Shown piece by piece: positions 36,304-47,626 of a stretch of 64,000 bases of DNA; position 1 is the first letter of the stretch, and each line of letters starts with the position of its first letter. The position numbers and the translations under genes are program-made. Source of the stretch: Hofstenia miamia. Taxonomy: Eukaryota > Xenacoelomorpha > Acoela > Hofsteniidae. The notes beneath the pieces were generated by a model. That model was given only the letters and a program-made list of their open reading frames with translations. It was not told where the DNA came from and did no database searches. Location: NCBI GenBank assembly GCA_900660155.1, contig CABFPE010000709.1, positions 84,900 to 148,899 on the forward strand, read 5' to 3'.

Positions 36304-37198
36304 ATGAATGCTACTGGTAACACATTGACTAAATTAAGCAATCTTTCAGCTTGGCTCCATGCGATTGTTATCATGTTTGCGATTATAGGTCTAATATTTA
36401 ATTCAGCAATTTTGATAGTCTTTTCTAAAGTCAAAGAATTTCGTATGAATTTTTCAAACAAATTATTTACCAGCCTAGCTTTTGTTGATTTGTTTACAAT
36501 TCTTTCAACCTTACTACAAGAGTTTGTGGTTCAGCACATGTATCCTCCAGAAGGTGTCTTTGGTATTTTGTTCTGCAGAATAATCAAAAGTCACGCTCAT
36601 TTGTGGGCGTGTGTATGCATTTCTATTGTACATGCATCACAAGAACTTTGTAAGCAAGCAAGGTCGTCATAAATGGTATATCATGATCTTGTTTGCTTTG
36701 GGCTTGGTAAATGAATACTACGATATATCCATTTACAAATATGAAAATGGTGATTGCCTTTACACTCAAGATCAATGGTCTTTGACATTTCTGATATTTT
36801 CCGCTTGGTATTTTACGAGTTACAGTTTGGGAACGTTTCTGCTAATGAGTTTTATGTACGTGAGCATCTTGACACGTGTGGTCCTAAAAAACTCATTTCG
36901 TAAGAAAAGCTCTCTTTCAAGCGGACATTTAAAAATGACAACCTTGTCTATTATTTTATTGACAGAATTTGCAATATGTACCTTTCCCAGTTGTATTTAT
37001 GAGTCAATTGTAGCATTGAATGCTGCATACAATTTGAATCTCGTTGCCCACAATGATTTGTTGTATCAGACGTTCTTAAAAAGCGCAGCATTATCTTCTG
37101 TTCTGAATCCAATTGTCTATACAATTCAATGCGATGCATTTCAAAAAGCTATTAAGAAAATAATCAAAGAAAACATTCTGTGTGTAAAATTGTTGTAA
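36304..37198 (+). pseudogene. Class A (rhodopsin-like) GPCR, reading frame split once
   Basis: Total about 298 codons without introns. Seven membrane segments are visible. TM1 has FNSAILIVF with the conserved Asn, TM2 has LAFVDLF with the conserved Asp, and TM3 has the disulfide Cys (GILFCRII). The second extracellular loop has the partner Cys (NGDCLYT), TM6 has CTFPS (a C-W-x-P variant), and TM7 has VLNPIVYTIQ, the NPxxY motif. DRY after TM3 is absent in either frame. The first frame runs 36304-36672 and the second 36611-37198, so one single-base shift lies in the overlap at the end of TM3. The rest is clean, so a sequencing error or a very young pseudogene are both possible. An AATAAA-like site (ATAATAAATAG) lies near 37372. 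The ligand cannot be told. Confidence 0.75.
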
Positions 37199-37414
37199 AT
37201 TTTTCAGATTATGAAAATCAAATCCTTTGAAAAAATCTCAAATATGTTAAAATCTAAATTTGTTCTAGCAACACTATGGAAAAATACCTTTTAGCTGTTC
37301 AACATCTTTTAGCTTTTGATTTAGAATAATTTGCAATACAATTTTCATACATTTTTAGCCAATTTCATACATAATAAATAGTTAGCATGCTGAATCATAT
37401 AAAATACAATAAGA

Positions 37415-37950
37415 TCTGGATAATTCGAACTTGCACTCAATTCAAACAAAATTACAAGTGCCGATCAAATCCAATTAAAAATAAGGTCGAATCTTTCGAA
37501 CAACACTTCGTTGAATTCGAACTCACATTTAGTAACAAATTATTTATTTTTTACTAAAAAAAATAATAAAGTATTATAATTACATCAAAGAACACTAAAA
37601 CGATTAAAATTTTCTGTTATATAAAATGGCGCAATTGGATAGCGTGTATTATTTTCCTTTAATATTTGCTAAAAGTTCCTGACACAAAGTAAACATTGCG
37701 CAGCACAAGTAACTTCTTTTAACGCATTTAGTCAAGTTAAATTTTTTGAAAAATATATTTTAGTTTGCATTCTTAGCAATTCCATGCAATTCAGGGCATA
37801 CATATATTACGTTGTTTAGAAATATTTCTTATCAGGTTTAAGTAGTCCCATGTAAGATACCACATAAATACGTCGTTTTCACTTTTTACACAACGTTTAT
37901 ATATGCATAAATGTCGAATTCCGATAATTTGAACAAGACTAGTTAATCCT
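37415..37950. mobile_element. Possible Pogo/Tigger-type MITE
   Basis: GGATAATTCGAACTTG near 37417 and AATTCCGATAATTTGAAC near 37920 are degenerate inverted versions of the GATAATTCGAAC ends common in Pogo/Tigger-type elements. GAATTCGAAC words recur inside (37480-37520). There is no coding capacity. Ends and target site are not well defined. Confidence 0.3.
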
Positions 37951-38209
37951 AATCAGAATGATTCGGATGAAACTGTCCTGCTTCTTGAATGAATACATTT
38001 TATTACAAACATGATTTCCAAATAAATATAAAACAGTTTATCAATTATAATATTTTGTCCACAGATCTGAAATTACTACTCATAAAAATAGTAAGTCATC
38101 AATCAAACAAAAAATGTGGAAGGTTCCATATGCAACCTTAAATAAGAATAGTGTTTTTTTCATTTTTTTAAATTAGATTTACAGTTTCAAATAGTAATGA
38201 TGACGGGTT

Positions 38210-38218
<9 letters not shown>

Positions 38219-38262
<44 letters not shown>
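38219..38262. repeat. (TA)n microsatellite
   Basis: Long TA run. The open frame across it (repeating Tyr-Ile) is not a protein. Confidence 0.95.
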
Positions 38263-38263
<1 letters not shown>

Positions 38264-38580
38264 CTTATTTACTTATACATATATATGTACATACATATAC
38301 GGGTTCTAGATACAATGGGATTTGTATTCAGTGCCCGCACTTTACAATTTTGCATAGTATCCAGCGCCTTTTTTTAATGGAAAGCCAGAATAATTCATTT
38401 TATCCGAAAATTTTTACTTTGCGCATTTATGATAGGGGTTTAATTTCTTATGTATGAGTTTCAGTTTTTTCATAGAAAATTTTTTTGACCGTACTAGTGC
38501 CTTCCGCCATAGAATCTAGCGCCCGTATAGATTTTTTGTATCAAGCGCCTTGTAGATATTTTATAATTTTGTATCCAAAG

Positions 38581-38583
<3 letters not shown>

Positions 38584-38622
<39 letters not shown>
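38584..38622. repeat. (TA)n microsatellite
   Basis: Second long TA run within 400 bp. Nothing is recognised between the two. The stretch 38623-38813 is also unassigned. Confidence 0.95.
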
Positions 38623-38625
<3 letters not shown>

Positions 38626-38813
38626 TAGCATCATCATAGTTGGCCCTAAGAGTGGGCAAAAACATAGTGATAGCATAGTATCTATTCTCATTCGGGTAAA
38701 ACATCCTACAGAACTGCTTTGGCATAAACAATTTCGAGTAGCAAACAAGTATAACAGACTAGAATAACTACTGTGAATATGGACTCCAGTTACATATAAG
38801 AATAAGTGGCTAT

Positions 38814-39277
38814 TGGTGCCGAAACGGGACAACAAAGCTGCCACCTAGAATGCACGACAGTCTGGATCAACTAAACCCCAAAACTGAACAGGCTTAAGCA
38901 GCTTGCGTAGACAGTCGAGGACGTCCTACATCTGAATACGCACTCCACTTGCTCCCCCTCAGCTTCGTAGAAGATTTAGCTGCTCATGGCCACCTAAATA
39001 TAGAGCATATATGAGAGCAAAGATAAACTAGGTATTGAACCAAAACAATTTATTAGCTGTTTGCGCACACTAGTTCCCTATTTATACAGATAGAATAATA
39101 ATACGCAATACACCTGCCGAGGCAGACAAAAATGTAAACACTAAACAATGTGATTGGGTAGCTGAGTATATGCGGGAACATGGCAAATTTAGCATGAACA
39201 ATGTAGAGGCGACTCCTAGAGGTGGCGAGATGATGTGCGTGGGAATTCCGTAATGTGATAAAGGTCCCGATTGTACA
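38814..39277 (-). repeat. LTR (about 464 bp) of the third Gypsy element
   Basis: On the minus strand it starts TGTACAATCGGGAC at 39277, directly after a purine tract, and may end GTCCCGTTTCGGCACCA at 38814. The two ends are imperfect inverted repeats. Inside are TATAAATAGGG (near 39090, minus) and an AATAAA signal (near 39050), as expected of an LTR promoter and polyadenylation site. The left boundary is inferred. Confidence 0.6.
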
Positions 39278-39288
39278 CCCTCCCCTAA
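39278..39288 (-). other. Polypurine tract of the third Gypsy element
   Basis: CTTAGGGGAGGG on the minus strand lies just before TGTACA. The tract next to the LTR at 5580 is the similar TTAGGAGGG. In LTR elements this tract primes plus-strand DNA synthesis. Confidence 0.65.
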
Positions 39289-42200
39289 GATACCCTACAT
39301 CAATGTTGGTGTTTACTTTGAAGGCTGCCTGATGAGGTCGTGAGTATCATCCAGCAGCTTTAAGATGCGGGTGTCTTCCCAGGTGGTCTCTGATATGTCC
39401 TCTGTATGACTGAGGTAAGTGATTGCTTTGATTTCTGTATTCATATGTTTGTGATATTGTATATATTTTAGACTTGTTGTTGGTGCCGGGATGATGATTG
39501 ATTGGTGAAGGTTATTTATTCTTCGCTGGAATATGTCATAGAATTTTCAATAGAGCTTTTGGCCTTTTAGCGCAATCATAAGTGTCATTCTGGCATCTGT
39601 ATCCAATGTGTGGGCTGACGTGGTGTCCAGCTTAGCGTCTGGAAAAAAGAATTGGAACATTGACGACAGAGATTGGTGAAAGTTGGTATTTTTGTAAAGA
39701 AAGTTTATTTCTTTGGACATTTGGTCCGGATAATTTATGTCAGCATGTATCATTGTAACAATTTCTACTTGTCTAGAGACATCATAGTATTTCAGGTTTT
39801 TTTGATGAGGTTTGCCCATATAATATCTTGACTTCTTGCAAATATGGTGAGGTTTTAGGTCTGCGATTTGTTGGCGGATGGGACGACCTTTCTTGTAGAT
39901 GTCTCCTGGGGGTGTTTGGTGTTGAACAGGAGCCGGTACTCTTGGTCTTTGTCCTGTAGATTCATGGCAGCGTCCTTAAAAAGTTTTGTTTTTTTGAAGT
40001 TGATTATTGCTTGACCAGAGCTGAAATATAGTTTATGTGAGGGTATATTGTGTTTGTTGTAGTATCTCTGTGGTAATGGGACCATGTATGTTGTTGGTTT
40101 TTTGTGAAGTGCGTTTGTGCTGTGGCTCCCCACATGTATTTGCGAGTGTGAGGGTGTAAAAATTCTTGATCTTTTTCGTGAATTGCAAGGATGTTCTGGA
40201 GGATGATGGGTGAGGTTCTTCTGAAGGCATTTTCTTTGTTGATGATGCTTAGTAGTAGTAGTGTTTTTTGTAAACATTGGTGCTCTGCTGGAACTTTTTT
40301 AGGGGTGACATGGGCGCCTGAGTGGGTTGTAGAAGCCAGTTTTTAAATTTAATGTGATAGGAGCTATTGCAATTTCGTAGCATTGTTGTCGTGCAATGGT
40401 GTAGCATTTGGTTTTGGTGATAGGTAATTCAAGGTTGTGGTTCTCAGTTAGACAAATGGATAAGATCCATAACGCCAATTTGGTTAGGATTTCGGGAATT
40501 TGTTTATCCATAAATAGCTGGTGACGGAAGTCTTTTTTGACATTGAAGTCAGCAGCTTGTATTATTTCCGAGAGTAGTTTTTCTGTTTTGTCATTGTAGT
40601 GTCACGATGGTGATTTGATGTAATTGGAAGGCTAGGTTTCTTCAGTTATGTGTTTGGATTTTAATGCTGACCATCATTCATTTATTTCGTTAATTGTGAC
40701 TTGCTTTTGTTGGAAGGCGAAGTGTGTTTCCAATTTAGTAACATTGGTGGGTAGAGAGGTGGTGTCTATGATTTCTATAGTTTGTGCTAGTAGCATTGAG
40801 TCAATAGCTAGGCGTTGCTCTGTTATAATGTGATATTGGGGCATTGAGCAGTGCATGAGTATGTTGATAAATATGAGATTTGTGACTGAAGGCGTTTTTT
40901 CGACTGCTGTTCTTGCTAGTATAGTTTTTTGGATAATGAAAAATGACTCCAGGTAACTTTCTAGATTGAGGATGTTGTCTGGTAGAGGTGATATGTCTTC
41001 AATGTGGAAAAAGTTTACGTTAATTGAGTATGCGTGTGCTTCTACAAGAATGAGATTTATTCGTTGGACTAGTTTTGGATCTTCTTTCTCGAGGTTTTTG
41101 AGTATATAGACGAGGTTGAGTGTTGACCAGTCAATGTTAAGGCATTCTAGGCTTTTGCATTGCCTTCTATTTTTTAGTTATTTTAAGACAGTTTTGAGGT
41201 GGATGTTGTCATCGAATGTTATGTGCACTGTGCTTCTATAGTAATCTCTGCTGATTTTCAGTAGAAATGAGTAAGGATAAAAGATTATAGTGTTGACTTT
41301 AGGACGTTTGTCTTTGTTGATTACTGTAGGAAGGGCTTCACTAGTTACTTTATTTTCTCCGATTGTTAGTATTTTTGATACTTCGTTCTGTGTTTTCTCA
41401 GATATGTTGTGGTGTGTAACATAGCGGCAGCGGCGTGATGCAATGAAGTAGGGATGGATAGTTTCGCTTTTGATTAATGAGAGTTTTTGTTGACGTTCTG
41501 TGAAATGGGAGTCTTGTCGACTGCTAGTTGTTGATGACGTTATAGAGGGTATCTGACTGAGGATACGCCTTTTAACTGGAATCAAAGTGGAGAGTTTGGC
41601 GACCCGTTTGTATGCTTTTCATTGGTAGCTGAGGACGTCCTGCAGCTAGAGACTTCCAAGATGAGATCGCGACCACTGAAGGACCCTGAGGACGTCCTGC
41701 AAGGAGATTCAGGTGGACTCTATTGCAGATTAGAGGTTTTTGGGCAATGAGCTCTGCAAGGGCTCATTGTGACTGCTTTGCATTTCATGATCACTGTGAT
41801 CTAAAGGCAATAAAGCAATGTTAATATTGACCATTTTTTATTAAAGATATTAGATTTAGCAATATGTTTCGGTTGTGTGCGCAAACTTATAGGGGAAGAA
41901 ATGTTTGTTTTATATTCGTCATCAAACGATTCTTCTGATAATTTTTTGTATCCAGGTGGGAGATAGAATTCGTTGTCGTCTGATTTGATTAGTTCAAATG
42001 TGTTGATGCTGGATATTCTCGCATGTTCAAATTCACGGGATATTCTTTTTATGTTTTGAAACTGAGTAATTTTCTTGTTGTCTAATTTGTAGTTGTTACG
42101 AGGGAGTATTTTCGTTATGGTGCGGGGACCTTCCCAATTAAACTTGTTTTTAATCCTTGATGACTCCAGGTGTGTATACAAATACTTTGTTCCCGATGTT

Positions 42201-42492
42201 GTGGGGTTCACCATAGATTTTTCTGTTGAATTGTCGCTGTTGTCTTATTGTACTCTTTTCAGATTGGACACACATAGATTCGTGTGTCTTTGCTATTTTT
42301 TCAATGAGTTGTTTGACGTAATTGTTGTCGATTTCACCACTGTAGCCGCAAAATAGCATGGAGACATGTGTTGGCTTTATATGGTGAGATTTTAGTGGTT
42401 GAGTGAGTAGATGTGTTGTAGAAATATTTGATCATGGGTAGTATTTCTCTACATTGTTTTCCTCCTAAGTGAGATGTTACAGTTCGCATGAG
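39289..42492 (-). mobile_element. Third Gypsy element: integrase end plus ORF X, broken
   Basis: From right to left on the minus strand: an integrase segment with GGKQCREILPMIKYFYNTSTH (about 42480-42400), the C-terminal tail with WEGPRTITKILPRNNYKLDN (42214-41801), a spacer with GAGGACGTCCTGC repeated (41626-41710), and ORF X (41585-41178) with IHPYFIAS, VNTIIFYPYS and STVHITFDD blocks. A later ORF X part (40511-40299) has CYEIAIAPITLNLK, matching YEIAFSPIN at 20930. Further basic regions reach 39547. A LINE abuts the integrase side. Fossil with several breaks. Confidence 0.8.
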
Positions 42493-42783
42493 TTTCAGGT
42501 CCGCTGAAGTGCCAGTCAACCATGTCTCTGTAATTACCCATATGATATTGTCATCTAGTTGAGCAAACATATGTTTAAATTGAACCCTATGTGCTGGTAA
42601 ACTTCTCGCGTTCAAGTGTGCAAATTTCAAATTAGCTTTAAAATTTTGGAGCACATTTGGCAAGTCGTAGCTATCAAAAATTTGAGGGCCGGGATTCAGG
42701 TGAATATCCCCTGCCATTATCAATAAAAGATATATGAATATGAACTTGATATATATATATGTGTGGCAAGCAAAGACAAACAA
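42493..42783 (-). pseudogene. LINE ORF2 N-terminus with 2A-like peptide and endonuclease start
   Basis: The minus strand codes for a hydrophobic leader (IKFIFIYLLLIMAGD) running into DIHLNPGP, then LKFAHLNARSLPAHRVQF and IIWVITETWLTGT, which are the first blocks of a LINE APE endonuclease (N-A-R-S and E-T-W-L). 2A-like sequences at this place are known in APE-type LINEs. The ORF is cut at about 42493. The endonuclease nicks target DNA to prime reverse transcription. Confidence 0.75.
42685..42717 (-). other. 2A-like ribosome-skipping motif (MAGDIHLNPGP)
   Basis: The core matches D-(V/I)-E-x-N-P-G-P except that His replaces Glu. The N-P-G-P part, where the ribosome skips a peptide bond, is intact. 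The hydrophobic leader before it is like that of other 2A peptides in LINEs, which can also act as a signal sequence. Activity is unknown. Confidence 0.65.
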
Positions 42784-43001
42784 TTTTTTCCTGTATAAAC
42801 TACTAACATTTAGCTCATAGCAGTATGAGCATCTTATACCATGTAACTGCTAGCTATTTTTAGAAAATGCCAGCAGTATCAAACTTATAAATACAATTAA
42901 CTTAAGAGAGTACCTTAACTTATTGTAATCAGTTTTTTTTCTTATCTTCTATAGTGTAGAAGAGTGACTAGTAGGTCAATAAGATTTTGAGTTTTGGACA
43001 A

Positions 43002-44097
43002 TCATTGGAATATTTGTAATAATCTTTGTAGTACAGCGTCTCTGTATGAAATGGAATCATTCCGAAATGAGGGAGGTAGTGGTAATCCACCATTTATTTT
43101 TCTGTACGGACGTTTTTCCTTGGCAAAATTTGAGGGTGGTTTTTCATTGCGTTTCGTTGACTTTTGACTGTAAATTTTATAATGACCAAAATGTATTTTT
43201 ATTTGCTTAACAATTGTACTGAGCCCTACTCTTGACAAATGTATGCCATCTCTTGCTAAAAGATAGGAATCAACAACTGTTGGCCTCTTCATAAACACAT
43301 TAAATACATTTATAATTTCCAAAAAATCACATTCTACTGCCAAATTTTGCAGAACTTCATTGAACACAGTAACATATCTTGTTTTTTTGGAGATTTTCAT
43401 TTACGAGAGGTGTAATTTCCATGAAACATATTTTCCTAGGATTGAAAATTTCGTGAATCGAAGTAATTATATCACAGATATTGGCACGAAAACTTTGAAA
43501 AGCTTTATCACGATCATATTTACAATGTAAAGTATCCGAGGTGCCAATATTCAAAACTACAGTGTCTATTTTCCTGGGGCTGTATTCTTTAATGAGTTTA
43601 TTCATTTCAAGAGTATCCACACTAGGATAACAATGGATTTCAGTGGTGTCATTTCAAATAAGCGTTTCACCTCCAACATATTTTAATATTGAATTATTAA
43701 TTACTAAAATGCTGGGATTTTCACTTTGAATGTCCTTTGCCTTTTTTTCTTGAAATTGAATAGGCGATTTATATTCACTTTCACGTACAGTAGCTATAAT
43801 GTAGTTTTCATTGTTGTCAATATCTTCGAGTGAACAAATATTTTCGTTAAACATATTTTTTGATATTGATATCGCGCCACTTTCAACATTTGAAATTTTA
43901 AATAAAGTTAAGAATATCTCACAGGCTTCATCTTTATCAAATATAGCAAAAAGCTGCTGGAGTGGTGTTTTGGCTTTTCCCTTAATATAATTTTCAGCAT
44001 CGTTTTCATTGTCTATGCCTTTGAAAATTTCGTTTTGGATTTTTGATTTGAGAGCGTCACAAAATTCGAATGTTGGAGCGTGTCCAATAATTGGCAT
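43002..44097 (-). pseudogene. LINE ORF1 with SGNH/GDSL esterase-like domain
   Basis: The N-terminal part (44097-43654) begins MPIIGHAPTFEF and is Glu/Asn-rich. It ends with ILVINNSILKYVGGETL, the position of SGNH block I (usual G-D-S). Next, 43620-43357 has TVVLNIGTSDTLH, block III (usual G-x-N-D). Finally, 43400-43002 has LARDGIHLSRVG, block V with the catalytic Asp-x-x-His. In block I the Gly-Asp is replaced by Asn-Asn and in block III the Asn by Ser, so catalysis would be doubtful even if intact. The frame changes between the segments near 43630 and 43390. The C-terminal part is basic and could bind nucleic acid. Confidence 0.7.
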
Positions 44098-44109
44098 AGA
44101 TCACATTGT

Positions 44110-44520
44110 TTAACGTTTTAGACTATAATTTAGTCATCTTCAGGAATCATAAGAAATATGGGAAATTGATACTGATTTTACAACATACTAATTAACATAA
44201 TAATTAATGAATAAAAATAGAGTGATGTTCTGCTCTTCTGTATATTCAACAACACTGATTTTTCATGATCTTTAATTAGTAGGGCTTGATCTTAAGAATA
44301 TTCTAAAATTGTCCGGATTGATGTTATGAATGTGCGTAAATACTTCAGATGGAAGATGTCTATTAATATGTTCGGATTTCCGCGTATCAAAATGTCGTAT
44401 AGTCTCACCGATGTAAGTCTTTCCACAGACATTTCAATTGTGAATATAGTATTCATGAGGTTAATGATGGTGGAATCCAATCATTATTTTGAAACAAATC
44501 AACGGTTTTAATCGATTACT
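44110..44520 (-). mobile_element. GIY-YIG endonuclease remnant of Penelope type
   Basis: The minus strand reads NVCGKTYIGETIRHFDTRKSEH (about 44440-44370) followed by LPSEVFTHIHN. This matches the second GIY-YIG block (Y-I-G-E-T), the Arg helix and the downstream His of Penelope-like element endonucleases. The first block (G-I-Y) has decayed into IHN. No RT is attached. The RT remnant at 12650-13400 is on the same strand but far away, so it is not the same copy. Confidence 0.6.
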
Positions 44521-44756
44521 TTAGTAATTTAATAATATGATGTTCTTGCATAAATTGATTTTCCTATGATGAATAAAAGGTAATTGCCAATATATTGATT
44601 TTAAATTGGAATTGTTTGGTGTTATCTTTAAATTATTGTTATTAAATCATCATAAATAATACTTTTGATGTAATTGTGCGGATATCAATTTTCTTCAAAT
44701 GTTGATCAATCATTAATTTATAGGTTGATGATAATTTCATTGTTCGATTGCAAAGC

Positions 44757-44777
44757 ATATGATGATGATGATGATGA

Positions 44778-44813
<36 letters not shown>
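44757..44813. repeat. Compound (GAT)n (TA)n microsatellite
   Basis: ATGATGATG repeats run into a TA run. Confidence 0.95.
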
Positions 44814-44818
<5 letters not shown>

Positions 44819-44936
44819 TTTCCAAAATTTATTTTTGAACTTTATTGTGGGATGGTGGACAAATTTTATAAAAATAGTTTTAATGATAAAATTTTTCACA
44901 TTTTATTAAATTACATCATGCCCTTTCTTCATTTAA

Positions 44937-45343
44937 CCCTTTACTGCATAATTTATTTTTCTTGCATAATAAAAAATTTTTTCGTACTCTTTCATTTTTA
45001 ACAATAGTAAAAATAACAAATTCGGTTATTTTAAACCAAAAATTATTATATTTTATTATATTCATAATTAGCGGACAAATTCGTCCGTTTATGCATACAA
45101 ACATAAAAAAGAAAACAAAGAAAATTGTCTTCATAGGACAACACGTATTGGTTATCTCAATAAAATCAAAAGAGTTGCCAAAAAAACGTTTACTCCGTCA
45201 AAAGTTTCTAAAATTTTGGGAAAAAACCCTAGAAATTATATTATGCACACAACATAAATAAACGTGACTAAATATTGTAAAACAGTGTATTTGAATAAGC
45301 GGACGAATTCATCCTCGTATGCAGTAGAGGTCAAATAAGGAGG
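44937..45343. mobile_element. Possible piggyBac-type MITE with TTAA flanks
   Basis: TTAA at 44933-44936 and TTAA at 45344-45347 enclose about 407 bp. The left end CCCTTTACTGCATA resembles the inverted right end (CCTCTACTGCATAC), with an extra ~10 bases outside it. GCGGACAAATTCGTCCG (near 45071) and GCGGACGAATTCATCC (near 45299) are internal related palindromes. No transposase. Confidence 0.4.
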
Positions 45344-45347
45344 TTAA

Positions 45348-47626
45348 ATAAGCAGTGTAAAAATGCGTCTGTTATTGTTAAGGAAAATATAGAATTTTAT
45401 TACAAAGCTGCCTTAATATTCTTATTTATTAGCTAAACAGGGAGGACGACTGTTCCCACTCCTCTCCCAACATATATATATATGAATAATATATAAATAT
45501 AAATGTATATATATATATATATATTTATAGTTAATGGAAGAGTATACCTCAACATACTCAAGGGAAAGCTGACAAGGTGATTTTGTAATTGTACTACTGC
45601 TGTATCACAATGGCGCCTAGTAGGAGATTGTGGAATTAATGGGGGGCAAACTTTGTTTAGGTATTTGGAGGAAATTATCAAATAAGTGTGGTGCACGGAG
45701 ATCACACCAGAGTACCGTTACATCCACCGACTCAGGTGCTCGATGCCTGATCAAAATAGGCAATGACTGAAAGTGCATGGTCTTCACAGTAAATACTAGA
45801 TATCTTTTTGCATTGCTTTTCTGCTTGTGTATTTGTAGAATATTTTGTGGAATATTTCGTGTGTACCGCAGATTCTGGCCAGCACTGCATACATACATAT
45901 AGGCTATAGAAATATAAATTTTATTAAGCTTAAGTATTTTATATTAACAAATAACAAATTAGGTGTATTTAAAATCAGAATATAAAACTTTTGAAAAATA
46001 GTCTAAAATGGAATAGATTTTTTCAAAATTTAAGTCTTGCTATATTTGGAAAATAGATTTTCTTAGCCATTTTTATTGAATAGGAAAGGCATAGAAAATA
46101 AATAACTAGTGCAAATGATTTTGCTATGCGATATATATTCATTGGATTGGAGAAAGAGTAATCTTTTATTTATATTAAAAAATTCCTAAAGCTGTAAATA
46201 ATTTATTTATTGAATTTACTGTGCTTTAAAGTTTGTTTGATTCCCGAAGAATAATTATAATTAGATATAAATTTATTTTCTAATTCTTCTCTTCAAAATT
46301 GTTTACTAAATTCACAAATATTAATTTTTGCTATTTTATAGCTTTAAAAAATGTAACACATTTTACTAGTGCAGTTTCAGCAAAGATGCTCTTCATGAGG
46401 TAGTGTGAAATGCCCTGGGCTGGTTTTAGCTATGTCCTGAGTTTGCTTAGATTTTCACAAAAGTTATAAGCTTGGGCTGGCTTAAATAAGATTTACGAGT
46501 TTATATTTAGAGACAAACTTAGGTTTATTTGTAACATGCAACTTCTTAGTGCACTGGGTTGAGCTATTGGGAAATCCTCTAAGATGGTCTGGGTTAAACT
46601 TACTTATATCTTTGAGTTTTAAAAAGCCTTTGAACTTTAAACCTTTGCTACTGCTTGTTTTCACAGTGTTATCATCATTTTTTTAAATATAGTAGCAATG
46701 AAAATCTTATTCAGAGGAAGAGTCCAATGTTTTAGTTAAATATTTGCTATAGTTTTCATTAAATTGCTCTCGATAAAATATTTATACATATTTTTAATCT
46801 CCACAAAATATGTTAAATATTGACCACTTTTCAAACTTAGCAGTATGTTGCATTATAGATTTTTAATTTTTCTAAATTAATTTAATATTTTTTTTCTTTT
46901 AAAATATGAATTTAATAAGAAAACAGTTTTAATCATTAAAATTTCTGCGGCTTATTCATGCAAAACAATATTATTCATCGATTTTAACATAAGGAGTGCA
47001 CAAAGAATAATGAAGGCCTGTGTGGTCACTAAGCATTCTTTGCAATTGGTAATGGAATTATATATTTATGCTATGACTGCTTGGAATGTATTGTCACCTT
47101 AACATATTTTTTGTTATTTAAACTATATGTTCTAGTAGTCTAAAGAAACAAACATAAACATCTGTATTTTCAATGCAACCGTATACTCCTCGGGTAAGAT
47201 ATGTACTAATCCATTTTTCTACATTTTTTTAATTAATAGGCAAGGAATTAAAGTTGCCAAAGTTTGCATTTACAAAAAACTTAAAATCTGATCATCTCTA
47301 TAAATTAATATTAATAATTTTGAAAATCATAGAAGCACGCATTTTCATATGCATGAATGAATATAGTTTTTACTTTGAAATAAAGGATTCTGTAAAAGTG
47401 GTTTAAGCTGAAATCTTTTGACCAAATACTAAGCCACCACACTGAGTTTCATTTTTTCTCCAAGCTTCCTTAGTTACCCATAATCTCTATAAATCACTAT
47501 CATGAGTTGAGAAAATCATAGAAATGGAAACATATCATATTTAAATTAATACTTCACCAGGACTTTCCAGGAGTGCCTTATTCTTAGACCTTTTGGCCAA
47601 GTTCTAAACTTTCATGTTAAATTACA
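45348..47626. other. AT-rich stretch without a recognised gene
   Basis: TA runs lie at 45473-45482 and 45508-45526. The open frames 45617-45898 and 45433-45705 (minus) overlap each other and the microsatellite and show no domain. Otherwise nothing is seen. Confidence 0.55.

Larger units (their letters stand above)
42493..44100 (-). mobile_element. CR1/L2-type LINE, 5' half: ORF1 esterase and start of ORF2
   Basis: Two ORFs in LINE order on the minus strand: ORF1 with an SGNH hydrolase domain, then ORF2 beginning with a 2A-like peptide and an APE endonuclease start. CR1/L2-group LINEs are known to carry an esterase ORF1. The element ends abruptly against Gypsy integrase sequence at about 42493, and no RT is seen. 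Having the 5' end but not the 3' end is the reverse of normal LINE truncation, so a later deletion or insertion must have removed the rest. Confidence 0.8.

Noticed and set aside
38197-38457. Frames with repeating Tyr-Ile (also 38494-38844, 44642-44899, 45433-45705, 56210-56467)
   Set aside because: Simple translation of (TA)n microsatellites.
38814-38832. TGGTGCCGAAACGGGAC as the primer-binding site of a plus-strand BEL-type element
   Set aside because: It is better explained as the inverted end of the minus-strand Gypsy LTR at 38814-39277. No plus-strand gag follows. Some doubt remains.
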